NCBI GenBank assembly: GCA_937858455.1 | Contig: CALLYN010000779.1 | Location: forward strand, 1-6,200 | Reading direction: 5' to 3' | DNA from: an uncultured Kouleothrix sp. | GTDB taxonomy: Bacteria > Chloroflexota > Chloroflexia > Chloroflexales > Roseiflexaceae | Length of the DNA stretch: 6,200 bases | Part shown: positions 1 through 6,006 of the stretch, in pieces | Position numbering within the stretch: position 1 is the first letter of the stretch | Layout of the letters: each line of letters opens with the position of its first letter | The notes under the pieces: model-generated | The model's database searches: none | What the model was told of the DNA's origin: nothing | Seen by the model: the letters and a program-made list of their open reading frames with translations, nothing else | Translations under genes and position numbers: made by a program

Positions 1-173
1 CCATCCGCGGCGGCACCGACGGCTCGAAGCTCACCGAGCGCGGCCTGCTGACGCCGAACATCTTTACGGGCATGCAGAACATCCACGGCCCGCTCGAGTG
101 GGTAAGCCTGCAGGATATGGCCAAGTCGGTTGAGGTATGCGTGGCGATTGCGCGCGGCTGGGCCGTGGGCTAG
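1..173 (+). CDS. pepT: Peptidase T (M20 family tripeptidase), C-terminal fragment
   Basis: This is the 3' end of a gene cut by the left edge of the window; 56 codons are readable in frame from base 3 to a TAG stop at 171-173. The translation contains [15 protein letters not shown] followed by [19 protein letters not shown], which matches the C-terminal end of peptidase T, where PNIFTGGHNFHGKHEFV is typical. Peptidase T is a cytosolic di-zinc aminotripeptidase that removes the N-terminal residue of tripeptides. The His in the NIHG segment (residue 28 of the fragment) corresponds to the zinc-ligand His near the C-terminus of the family, and the conserved Glu four residues later is present. The catalytic domain proper lies outside the window, so integrity of the whole gene cannot be judged. 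Another M20 di-zinc peptidase is the main alternative. Confidence 0.88.
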   Translation, partial: IRGGTDGSKLTERGLLTPNIFTGMQNIHGPLEWVSLQDMAKSVEVCVAIARGWAVG

Positions 174-262
174 CGCCGGTATGCTTCACCATTTTCCAAA
201 GGTACGCTTTTCGCCTACGGCAGCTAACAGCAGGCTACCGCAGGTTCGATCCAAGTTTTCAG

Positions 263-293
263 GACGAAAGACGAATCAGCGGCGTCTTTCGTC
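263..293. repeat. 11-bp perfect inverted repeat downstream of pepT
   Basis: GACGAAAGACG at 263-273 is the exact reverse complement of CGTCTTTCGTC at 283-293, with a 9-nt loop. The right arm is itself partly duplicated, because CTTTCGT recurs directly after it up to base 299. No T-run follows on the + strand, so it is not a textbook intrinsic terminator, although it sits where the pepT transcript would end. It could also be an operator or an RNA-processing hairpin upstream of the small membrane protein gene. Confidence 0.6.
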
Positions 294-361
294 TTTCGTG
301 AAACCCGGTTCGGATGTGTGATAGCCTGCACTAAGCATATGAATAGACAGCGAGGCTTACT

Positions 362-607
362 GTGAGCTATGTTGTGTGGATTTTGATCGGCTTGGGCGTC
401 GCGCTGCTGTTTGGGCTCGGCGCGCGCCCGCTGGTGGCGCGCTCGGGTGCGGGGCTGTTTGCGGGCGCGTTTGGCGCGCTCATAGGCGGGGCGATCGGCG
501 ATGGAGTGCCGCAGGTGCTGGCTGGCGAGCTAACGGTCGGCAGCGTGATCGGCAGCCTGATTGGCGCGGTTGCGTTCTGCTGGGCGATGCGGCCGCGCGC
601 GACGTAG
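362..607 (+). CDS. Small glycine-rich membrane protein, GlsB/YeaQ/YmgE-like
   Basis: An 81-residue protein starting with GTG at 362, with a GAGG ribosome binding site at about 352-355, six bases upstream. It is almost entirely hydrophobic, with likely membrane segments at about residues 4-21, 31-48 and 58-76. The last two are rich in small-residue packing motifs (GALIGGAIG, GSVIGSLIGAV). The pattern of short helices, the GxxGAxIGGxIG core and a Arg-rich C-terminus resembles the GlsB/YeaQ/YmgE (transglycosylase-associated) family of small stress-linked membrane proteins. No catalytic residues are visible and the family function is not well defined. The gene stands alone: it is about 190 bp from pepT and is closed by the terminator at 682-722. 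The family assignment is by resemblance only; a generic small membrane protein is the alternative. Confidence 0.65.
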   Translation: MSYVVWILIGLGVALLFGLGARPLVARSGAGLFAGAFGALIGGAIGDGVPQVLAGELTVGSVIGSLIGAVAFCWAMRPRAT

Positions 608-681
608 GACGAGTAGCTTGCAGGCTACGGCGTATCAAGCTATACCAGCGCTGATCACTTGCTGTATTGCTGTATTGTGGG

Positions 682-722
682 GGTTCGGGGGCGGCTTCGC
701 TGCCCCCGAACCTTCTTTTTCT
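682..722 (+). terminator. Intrinsic terminator of the small membrane protein gene
   Basis: GGTTCGGGGGC (682-692) pairs perfectly with GCCCCCGAACC (702-712). The stem can be extended inward by up to three more pairs around a tight TTC loop. It is followed at once by a T-rich tract (713-722) on the + strand, as expected for Rho-independent termination of the transcript from 362-607. The minus strand has no equivalent T-run, so this hairpin is directional. Confidence 0.8.
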
Positions 723-756
723 TGTGCGGCGCCCGGCAAAGCCGGGCGCCGCACAA
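722..756. repeat. 16-bp perfect palindromic hairpin between convergent genes
   Basis: The arms at 722-737 (beginning TTGTGCGGCG) and 741-756 are exact reverse complements over 16 bases, separated by AAA. The flanking T-run (716-720) and A-run (757-760) can pair partly as well. On neither strand does a T-run follow the stem, so it does not look like a standard intrinsic terminator. It lies between the end of the + strand small gene and the end of the minus-strand kimA copy and could act as a transcript 3'-end barrier for the latter. Its CCGGCAAAGCCGG core resembles the stem type at 5964-5982. Confidence 0.7.
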
Positions 757-796
757 AAAACACAAGTAATCAAACGGAGTTGGTATAACGTACCGG

Positions 797-2647
797 CTAG
801 TCTTCGAGCCGGTAGGGCACGCTGGTGACGATCTTGCCCTTGCTGAACAGCAGCGTCGCCTTGATCAGCAGCGCCGTCTGGTTGTGCAGCAGGTGCTGCC
901 ACCACTTCGAGGGGATGAACTCGGGCATGACGATCGTGAGCACGTCGTCGTCGTACTGCGCGTCGATCTCGTCGATATACGCCATCAGCGGGCGCACCAG
1001 CGAGCGGTACGGCGAGCTGAGAATCGTCAGCGGGATGCCGCTGCCCCAGCGCTTCCACTTTTCGCGCAGCTTGGCGGTGGCCTCGGGCTCGAGATCGACA
1101 TACACCGCCGTGACGTTATCGGGCGCGATCGAGAGCGCGTACTGCAGCGCCGGCACCACGCCACGGTGGACGCCGCTGATCAGCACCAGCGCGGTGTGGC
1201 GCTTAACCTCGCTCGGCATGGGCGCGTCGGCCAGCGAGAGCTGGCGAGCCACCGCCTTGTAGTGCGAGTTGATGCTGCGCAGCGCCACGACCATGATCGG
1301 GATCAGCAGCAGCACCGCCCAGGCGCCCTCAAGGAACTTCGTCGAGGCGATCACCACCAGCACTGTGCCGGTCACCAGCGAGCCCAGCAGGTTGATCGCC
1401 GCGCTGCGCTGCCAGCCGGGTGTGCGTATGCGCCGCCAGCGCTGCACCATGCCGAACTGCGAGAGCGTAAACGACAGAAACACGCCCACCGCGTACAGAT
1501 GCAGCAGCGACTGCTCTTTCGCGCCAAAGCCCACCACCAGCAGCACAGCGAAGATGCCGAGCGCCACCACGCCATTCGAAAACACCAGCCGGTCGCCGCG
1601 CTGCGCGAACTGGCGCGGCAGAAAGCGATCCTGCGCCAGAAAGTACGAGAGGCGCGGGAAGTCGGCGAAGGCGGTGTTCGAGGCCAGCACCAGGATCAGC
1701 ATGGTCGCGATCTGCAGAATATAGTAGAACGGCGATCCCGAGCCGAAGATCACCCGCGCGAGCTGCGAGTTGGCCGTCTCGGGCTCGGGGCTGCCGTCGG
1801 GCATAATATGGTAGGCGTTGGCCAGCACGGTAGTGCCGAGGAACATCAGGCACAGGATCACCGCCATGATCACCAGCGTGATCGAGGCATTGCGCGCCTC
1901 GGGCTTCTTAAACGCCGGCACGCCGTCGGCAATCGCCTCGATGCCGGTGAGCGCGGTGCAGCCGGCCGCGAACGCGCGCAGCAGCAGAAAGAACGTAATG
2001 CTCTGGGTTTCCTCGGCGATGTAGGGCATGTGCGGCGCCGGCGCGGGCGCGACGCTGCCGCCCCCGGCGATCAGCTGCATCAGGCCCGCGCCGATCAGCG
2101 CGAACATGCTCAGAATAAACAGGTAGGTCGGGATGGCGAAGATCTGCCCCGACTCTTTGATGCCGCGCAGGTTCGCCAGCGTCACCAGGCTGATCAGGCC
2201 GATCGCCAGCTCGACGCGGTATGGGTCGAGTGCGGGCACGGCCGAGGTGATCGCCGCCACCGCCGCCGACATGCTCACCGCCACAGTCAGCACATAGTCG
2301 ATCAGCAGCGCCGAGGCCGCCACCAGCGATGGCGTAACCCCCAGGTTCTCGCGCGACACAATGTAGGTGCCGCCGCCCTGCGGGTAGGCGATGATCGTCT
2401 GGCGGTACGAGAATGCCACGGTGATGAGCAGCAGCGCAATGCCGATCGCGATGGGTGTGGCGTAGCCCAGCGCCGCGCTCTGGGCGGCCAGCAGGGCGAT
2501 CAGGATGGCCTCGGTGGCATACGCGACCGACGAAAGTGCGTCGGAGGAGAATACCGCCAGCGCGATGCGCTTGGTGAGCCGCTCGTGGGCCAGCTGCTCG
2601 TTCGCGAGTGGCTGGCCGACAAACAGGCGCTTTAGTTCCGCAAGCAT
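797..2647 (-). CDS. kimA: KimA-family proton-coupled potassium importer (downstream paralog)
   Basis: A 616-residue membrane protein, close in length to Bacillus subtilis KimA (about 607). KimA imports K+ with H+ at high affinity and belongs to the KUP group of the APC superfamily. The first 460 residues hold about 12 membrane segments. Residues shown to matter for K+ in KimA are present at the same numbering: D36 and Y43 in SSDALSSVAYATE, and D117, Y118, T121 and S125 in LLIDYVLTVAVS. The later pair T234/E237 (LTGIEAIADG) and Y385 also match. SYRQTIIAYPQGGGTYIV at 80-97 is nearly identical to the family. A cytosolic domain (about 464-616) follows, with the RGDRLVFSNG loop (350-359) and LLHNQ (586-590), segments I recall being linked to c-di-AMP binding. 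The ATG at 2647 has an AGAGG site just upstream. It lies 73 bp downstream of its paralog on the same strand. A general amino-acid permease label is possible in databases but fits less well. Confidence 0.88.
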   Translation of the reverse strand: MLAELKRLFVGQPLANEQLAHERLTKRIALAVFSSDALSSVAYATEAILIALLAAQSAALGYATPIAIGIALLLITVAFSYRQTIIAYPQGGGTYIVSRENLGVTPSLVAASALLIDYVLTVAVSMSAAVAAITSAVPALDPYRVELAIGLISLVTLANLRGIKESGQIFAIPTYLFILSMFALIGAGLMQLIAGGGSVAPAPAPHMPYIAEETQSITFFLLLRAFAAGCTALTGIEAIADGVPAFKKPEARNASITLVIMAVILCLMFLGTTVLANAYHIMPDGSPEPETANSQLARVIFGSGSPFYYILQIATMLILVLASNTAFADFPRLSYFLAQDRFLPRQFAQRGDRLVFSNGVVALGIFAVLLVVGFGAKEQSLLHLYAVGVFLSFTLSQFGMVQRWRRIRTPGWQRSAAINLLGSLVTGTVLVVIASTKFLEGAWAVLLLIPIMVVALRSINSHYKAVARQLSLADAPMPSEVKRHTALVLISGVHRGVVPALQYALSIAPDNVTAVYVDLEPEATAKLREKWKRWGSGIPLTILSSPYRSLVRPLMAYIDEIDAQYDDDVLTIVMPEFIPSKWWQHLLHNQTALLIKATLLFSKGKIVTSVPYRLED

Positions 2648-2686
2648 AGCCTCTTCTCTGGTGATAGCCTTGATATACGGCGGGGA

Positions 2687-2715
2687 ATCATACCATTAAA
2701 CCTCGGCGCCGGCAA
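2687..2715 (-). promoter_or_regulatory. Predicted sigma-70 promoter for the downstream kimA copy
   Basis: On the minus strand, TTGCCG (2710-2715) and TATGAT (2687-2692) are separated by exactly 17 bases, close to the TTGACA/TATAAT consensus. Transcription would begin near 2680, leaving only about 33 nt before the ATG at 2647. The intergenic gap lacks a U-tailed terminator, so read-through from the upstream copy is also possible. The element suggests that the downstream copy can be expressed independently. Confidence 0.55.
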
Positions 2716-2720
2716 TGCCG

Positions 2721-4565
2721 CTAGCGCTCGAGGTGGTAAGGTACACTGATCACCACGACATTCTTACGGAATAGCAGCGCGGCCTTGATCGCCAGCGCCG
2801 TCTGGTTGTGCAGCAGGTGCTGCCACCACTTCGAGGGAATGAACTCGGGCAGAATCACCGATAGCACATCGTCGTCGTACTCGGCGTCGGCCTCGTCGAT
2901 GTAGCGCATGATCGGCCCTACCAGCGAGCGGTAGGGCGATTCGAGGATCTTCAGCGGCACGCCGCTGCCCCACTGCTCCCACTTTGTCTTCAGCTTGTGC
3001 GTCTGCTCGGCGTCGAGGTCGACGAAGAGCGCGGTGGTGTTATCGGGTGCGAGCGACTTGGCGAACTCAAGCGCCGGGATCACGCCGCGATGCACGCCCG
3101 ACACCAGCACCACTGCGGTATGCCGCCGCACTGCGTCGACGCGGCCGAGCTTTTCGAGCGAAAGCTGGCGGGCTACATCTTTGTAGTGGGTGTGGATGGA
3201 GCGGAACAGCAGCACCAGCACTGGCGTCAGCAGCAGCACCGCCCAGGCGCCCTGGCTGAACTTGGTGACGACAATCACCACCAGCACGACGGCGGTGAGC
3301 ACCGCGCCCACAGCGTTGACAACCGCGCTGGTGCGCCAGCCTGCCTCGCGAATGCGCAGCCAGTGCAGCACCATACCGAACTGCGAGAGCGTGAACGAGA
3401 TGAACACGCCGATCGCGTACAGCGGCAGCATGGCCTGCTCGCGGGCGTTGAAGGCGATCACCAGCAGCGCGGCGAACGCGCCCAGCGCCAGGATGCCATT
3501 CGAGAACACCAGCCGGTCGCCGCGGCTGGCAAACTGACGCGGCAGAAAGCGGTCGCGCGAGAGCAGCGAGGCCAGCCGTGGGAAATCGGCGTAGCTGGTG
3601 TTGGCGGCCAGCACCAGGATCAGCGCGGTAGCCACCTGGATGACGAAGAACAGCGGGCCGGTGCCGACGATCTGGCTGGCCATCTGCGAGATCACGCTCA
3701 CGTCTTCGCGCGGCGTTGCGCCGTAGAAGTGCGCCAGCACGCTGATGCCGAGGAACATGGTGCCGAGCGTCGCGATCATCCACAGCAGCGTAGTCGCGGC
3801 GTTGTGCGACTCGGGCTTCTGGAATGCCGGCACGCCATTCGAGATCGCCTCAACGCCGGTGAGCGCGGTGCAGCCGGCCGCGAACGCGCGCAAGATCAGA
3901 AACAGCCCCAGCGGCTCGGCGGCGGCAACGGTGTGCTCGAGCTTGGGCGCAGCGGCCACCCAGCCGCCCAGCGCCGTCTGCACCAGGCCAAACAGGATCA
4001 TGCCGACCATGCTGAAGATAAAGATATAGGTTGGCACCGAGAAGATCGCGCCGCTTTCTTTCACGCCGCGCAGATTGATGATCGTAATCAGCGCGATGCA
4101 GCCGAGCGCAATCTCGACGCGGTAGTCGCCCAGGCTCTGGTAGCCCCACGTCGCCGCCAGCGACGTGATCGCGAACACGCCCGACGACACCGACACCGCG
4201 ACGGTCAGCACGTAGTCGATCAGCAGCGACGCGGCGGCGATCAGGCCGGGCACTTCGCCCAGGTTCTCGTGGGCCACGATATACGCGCCGCCGCCATTCG
4301 GGTAGGCGTGGATCGTCTGGCGGTACGAGAACCCGACGATCAGCAGCAGCACCACAATTGCGACGGAGATCGGGATCACCAGTGGGAGCGCCGCCGGCCC
4401 GGCCAGCACCAGCACGAACAGGATTGCCTCGCTGGCATACGCCACCGACGAAAGCGCGTCGGAGGAGAACACCGCCAGTGCGATGCGTTTGCTTAGCCGC
4501 TGGTGATGTTGCGCCGCCGTCTCGAGCGGCATACCAACCACCAGGCGCTTTAGTTCAGCCATCAT
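2721..4565 (-). CDS. kimA: KimA-family proton-coupled potassium importer (upstream paralog)
   Basis: A 614-residue paralog of the neighbouring transporter, with the same order: about 12 membrane helices up to residue 460, then a cytosolic C-terminal domain. I place the start at the ATG at 4565 because it has an AGG site eight bases upstream and aligns residue for residue with the paralog (MMAELKRLVVG against MLAELKRLFVG), which puts D36, Y43, D117, Y118, T121 and S125 at the KimA positions. An in-frame GTG at 4592 would add nine residues without homology. T236/E239 (LTGVEAISNG), RGDRLVFSNG and LLHNQ (584-588) are conserved. The pair probably arose by duplication and has diverged most in the 54-66 and 200-217 loops. 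Expected role: K+ uptake across the inner membrane, probably damped by c-di-AMP as in Firmicutes; this last point is inferred from the family. It is preceded by a strong promoter and an attenuator-like leader. Confidence 0.88.
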   Translation of the reverse strand: MMAELKRLVVGMPLETAAQHHQRLSKRIALAVFSSDALSSVAYASEAILFVLVLAGPAALPLVIPISVAIVVLLLIVGFSYRQTIHAYPNGGGAYIVAHENLGEVPGLIAAASLLIDYVLTVAVSVSSGVFAITSLAATWGYQSLGDYRVEIALGCIALITIINLRGVKESGAIFSVPTYIFIFSMVGMILFGLVQTALGGWVAAAPKLEHTVAAAEPLGLFLILRAFAAGCTALTGVEAISNGVPAFQKPESHNAATTLLWMIATLGTMFLGISVLAHFYGATPREDVSVISQMASQIVGTGPLFFVIQVATALILVLAANTSYADFPRLASLLSRDRFLPRQFASRGDRLVFSNGILALGAFAALLVIAFNAREQAMLPLYAIGVFISFTLSQFGMVLHWLRIREAGWRTSAVVNAVGAVLTAVVLVVIVVTKFSQGAWAVLLLTPVLVLLFRSIHTHYKDVARQLSLEKLGRVDAVRRHTAVVLVSGVHRGVIPALEFAKSLAPDNTTALFVDLDAEQTHKLKTKWEQWGSGVPLKILESPYRSLVGPIMRYIDEADAEYDDDVLSVILPEFIPSKWWQHLLHNQTALAIKAALLFRKNVVVISVPYHLER

Positions 4566-4747
4566 AATATCTACCTGTGTGATACAACCCACAGCCGGTA
4601 GATGCTGCGGGAGGCTAAAATCCGCCCAACAAAAAATACGCCGAAGGCAGTCGGCGCATGGTCGGCTGTCATATCAAGCTGACAACAGTGGCACGGCGCA
4701 ACACCGCGCGCCATCTTCACTTACCAGCGGGTTGGGGTGCCGCAGCG
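4566..4747 (-). promoter_or_regulatory. Structured 5' leader of kimA, candidate riboswitch/attenuator
   Basis: The predicted transcript has about 182 untranslated nucleotides before the ATG at 4565. Before the terminator it can fold into a closed unit. The arms at 4737-4741 and 4690-4694 pair (GGCAC with GUGCC), enclosing a hairpin at 4708-4712/4695-4699 (GGCGC with GCGCC) that is directly adjacent. A further hairpin at 4680-4684/4667-4671 (UGUCA with UGACA) follows. The GCCGA at 4662-4666 (read on the minus strand) repeats the sequence of the terminator's left arm and could pair with its right arm, giving a possible mutually exclusive alternative. In Bacillus, kimA is under a ydaO c-di-AMP riboswitch. 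Here I see only a partial likeness (GACAGCCGACC) and not the full ydaO core, so the ligand is unknown. Confidence 0.45.
4631..4659 (-). terminator. Intrinsic terminator inside the kimA leader
   Basis: Read on the minus strand, AUGCGCCGA pairs with UCGGCGUAU (9 bp including one G-U) around a CUGCCU loop, followed directly by a run of six U. It lies about 90 nt after the predicted transcription start and 65 nt before the kimA start codon. That position is typical of a premature terminator that gates expression of the downstream gene, because no coding region ends upstream of it on this strand. Confidence 0.75.
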
Positions 4748-4753
4748 CGACAG

Positions 4754-4782
4754 ATCATAGCACGAGCCGTACCGTCAGTCAA
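4754..4782 (-). promoter_or_regulatory. Strong sigma-70-type promoter for the kimA pair
   Basis: On the minus strand, TTGACT (4777-4782) and TATGAT (4754-4759) are separated by 17 bases. This differs from TTGACA/TATAAT at only two positions. Transcription would begin near 4747 and read through the leader terminator into the kimA copy at 4565 and probably on to the second copy. Confidence 0.75.
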
Positions 4783-4831
4783 GCGCCAGCTATTGAGGGA
4801 TCGAAGCGTTTGTGCGCCGGTTCGATTACAG

Positions 4832-5012
4832 CCAGGGCTCGTGCAACGTCTTTCGACCCCTCCCCCTACCTCCTCCTTTGTCAGGGGAGGGGGAAACACA
4901 TCTGGCTTTGTGGTGCGGTTCCGCCGCGACCGCACCTCACCCCCTTACCCCCCTCTCCCACGCGCGGGAGAGGGGGTAAGGGGGGTGAGGGCCGACGTTG
5001 CACCAGCCCTGG
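4832..5012. repeat. Nested 181-bp inverted-repeat element in the divergent intergenic region
   Basis: The outer arms match at 18 of 19 positions: 4832-4850 (CCAGGGCTCGTGCAACGTC) is repeated in reverse complement at 4994-5012. Inside are two more palindromes. One is CCCCTCCCC (4857-4865) with GGGGAGGGG (4884-4892). The other is a long stem with 25-nt arms at 4935-4959 and 4966-4990, whose C/G runs differ only by a compensating one-base shift (5 then 6 against 6 then 5). The ORFs crossing it are shadows. It separates the kimA promoter from moaB and resembles a dispersed intergenic palindrome or a small non-autonomous mobile element. No target-site duplication or transposase is visible. Confidence 0.6.
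4935..4990. repeat. Long C-rich/G-rich hairpin repeat
   Basis: The left arm CCTCACCCCCTTACCCCCCT continues to 4959 and pairs with 4966-4990 across a six-base ACGCGC loop. The strong strand asymmetry of each arm (pyrimidine C-runs, then purine G-runs) means the G-rich arm has several runs of three or more G. The feature lies inside the 181-bp element and has no T-run on either side, so it is unlikely to be a simple terminator. Such arms are typical of intergenic palindromes repeated many times in some genomes. Confidence 0.75.
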
Positions 5013-5102
5013 ACTACAGCGGGCGTGCTGGCGTTGCGGCCAAAGCCGTGGTAGCATGCGCCAAACACACGCGCCGCGAGCGCCGCGGCCAGGAGCAACA
5101 CC

Positions 5103-5618
5103 ATGGGCTACGCCGAGCACGAACAGCAAGCCCGCGCCGCGGTAGCGCGCGCGATCGGCTGCGGGGTGATCACAATCAGCGATACGCGCACGCCCGACAC
5201 CGACACCAGCGGCGCGGCTATTCGCGCCGCGCTCGAGGCCGAGGGCCACGCGCTGCTGGCCTACGCCGTGGTGAAAGACGAGCCGGCCCAGATCGTCGGC
5301 CTGGTGCGCGACATGGCCGCGCGTGGCTGCCAGGTGATTATCAGCAACGGCGGCACCGGCATTGCCCGCCGCGACAGCACGTTTGAGGCGATCGACGCGC
5401 TGCTCGAGAAGCGCCTGCCGGGCTTTGGCGAGCTCTTTCGCATGCTCTCGTACGCCGACATCGGCCCGGCCGCGATGCTCTCGCGCGCCACCGCCGGCCT
5501 GTTCGGCGGCACGCTGGTCTTCTGCTTGCCCGGCTCGACCGGCGCGGTGCGCCTGGCGCTCGAAAAGCTGATCATTCCCGAGCTGCCGCATCTGGTGTGG
5601 GAGACAATACGCCAATGA
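5103..5618 (+). CDS. moaB: MoaB/MogA-type molybdenum cofactor biosynthesis protein
   Basis: A 171-residue cytosolic protein of the MoaB/Mog fold, which in related enzymes binds molybdopterin and adenylates it before molybdenum insertion. The family hallmarks are in order: [15 protein letters not shown] at 23-37; [12 protein letters not shown] at 80-91, the GGTG loop followed by the conserved Asp; [14 protein letters not shown] at 108-121; SRATAG at 127-132; and the LPGSTGAV loop at 142-149. The length matches the family (about 165-195). The ATG at 5103 has AGGAG at 5091-5095, seven bases upstream. The gene overlaps yidD by ATGA, so the two are probably cotranscribed. No other moa or mobile-cofactor gene is in the window. 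Mog and MoaB are hard to separate by sequence alone; bacterial MoaB proteins may also lack adenylation activity. Its own promoter is unclear; a weak extended -10-like TGGTAGCAT lies near 5048-5056. Confidence 0.88.
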   Translation: MGYAEHEQQARAAVARAIGCGVITISDTRTPDTDTSGAAIRAALEAEGHALLAYAVVKDEPAQIVGLVRDMAARGCQVIISNGGTGIARRDSTFEAIDALLEKRLPGFGELFRMLSYADIGPAAMLSRATAGLFGGTLVFCLPGSTGAVRLALEKLIIPELPHLVWETIRQ

Positions 5619-5836
5619 AACGCGCGATCAACTGGCCATTTCTGCTGCTCATCCGCTTCTACCAGCGCTTTCTGCGGCCGCTGCTGCCGCCAAGCTGCAT
5701 CTACGAGCCGGGCTGCTCGACGTATATGTACCAGGCGATCGAGAAGTATGGCATTCTCAAGGGTGGCTGGCTTGGTACCAAGCGCATCCTGCGCTGCCAT
5801 CCTTGGGCGCAAGGCGGCTACGACCCGGTGCCCTAA
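5615..5836 (+). CDS. yidD: YidD membrane protein insertion efficiency factor
   Basis: A 73-residue protein covering the whole YidD family. It has the amphipathic [19 protein letters not shown] segment (10-28), the [20 protein letters not shown] block (33-52) and the invariant [18 protein letters not shown] end (56-73). The three family cysteines are C28, C34 and C61. YidD is a small inner-membrane-associated protein that helps insertion of membrane proteins by the YidC route. The ATG at 5615 overlaps the moaB stop (5616-5618), which argues for translational coupling; a GGGAG site lies at about 5599-5603. An in-frame GTG at 5597 would add six residues with no family support. yidD usually sits between rnpA and yidC near rpmH, so its position after moaB is unlike the classical order. 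Confidence 0.92.
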   Translation: MKRAINWPFLLLIRFYQRFLRPLLPPSCIYEPGCSTYMYQAIEKYGILKGGWLGTKRILRCHPWAQGGYDPVP

Positions 5837-5877
5837 AGGGCGAGGTTCCAGCCGCGGTTTCCTCGCGCCTGGGAGGC

Positions 5878-5910
5878 TTGGAGGGCTTGCGCCCTCCAAA
5901 ATCATTTTTT
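5878..5910 (+). terminator. Probable terminator of the moaB-yidD operon
   Basis: TTGGAGGGC (5878-5886) pairs perfectly with GCCCTCCAA (5891-5899) around a TTGC loop. A run of six T (5905-5910) follows after a five-base gap. It begins 41 bases after the yidD stop. The gap before the T-run makes it weaker than the consensus form. Confidence 0.6.
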
Positions 5911-5951
5911 GCCCCTTTGCGGCCACGGCCGTGGCCACGACCGGGCAAAAA
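5906..5951. repeat. Compound palindrome with T-run and A-run ends
   Basis: TTTTTGCCC (5906-5914) pairs with GGGCAAAAA (5943-5951), enclosing a perfect 16-bp palindrome GGCCACGGCCGTGGCC (5921-5936). The T-run of the preceding terminator is also the left arm of this structure. The symmetrical T/A ends mean it could contribute to termination from either direction. Confidence 0.6.
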
Positions 5952-5963
5952 GGAAGCTTTCGA

Positions 5964-5982
5964 GGGGCGGCTTTGCCGCCCC
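5964..5982. repeat. GC hairpin sharing a core with the hairpin at 682-712
   Basis: GGGGCGGC (5964-5971) pairs with GCCGCCCC (5975-5982) around TTT, and CCCGAACCC follows. The order GGGGCGGCTTyG then CCCCCGAACC matches the terminator at 682-712, which suggests copies of one dispersed intergenic hairpin family. Here no T-run follows. Confidence 0.6.
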
Positions 5983-6006
5983 CCGAACCCCCACCGCGTC
6001 ACTCGC

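Noticed and set aside
130..321. 63-residue + strand frame after pepT
   Set aside because: It begins inside pepT in another frame, crosses the inverted repeat and shows no domain or convincing ribosome binding site.
884..2635. Long + strand frame opposite the downstream kimA copy
   Set aside because: Antisense shadow of a well-supported membrane transporter; low-complexity His/Gln/Arg-rich translation without family features. The same holds for 2997-4496 opposite the upstream copy.
4566..4592. GTG start for the upstream kimA copy at 4592
   Set aside because: It adds nine residues with no match in the paralog or family and no clear ribosome binding site; the ATG at 4565 aligns exactly with the paralog.
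4566..4747. Confident ydaO (c-di-AMP) riboswitch call
   Set aside because: The genomic context fits, but the core motifs (GGGGU-type segment and GGAGGAACC-like segment) are not visible; only a short 3' piece resembles it.
5597..5614. GTG start for yidD at 5597
   Set aside because: The six extra residues are not part of the YidD family, and the ATG at 5615 gives the usual MK-type start with an ATGA overlap.
4881..5615. Minus-strand frame opposite moaB and the palindromic element
   Set aside because: It is a shadow of moaB extended through the repeat element and has no recognisable domain.
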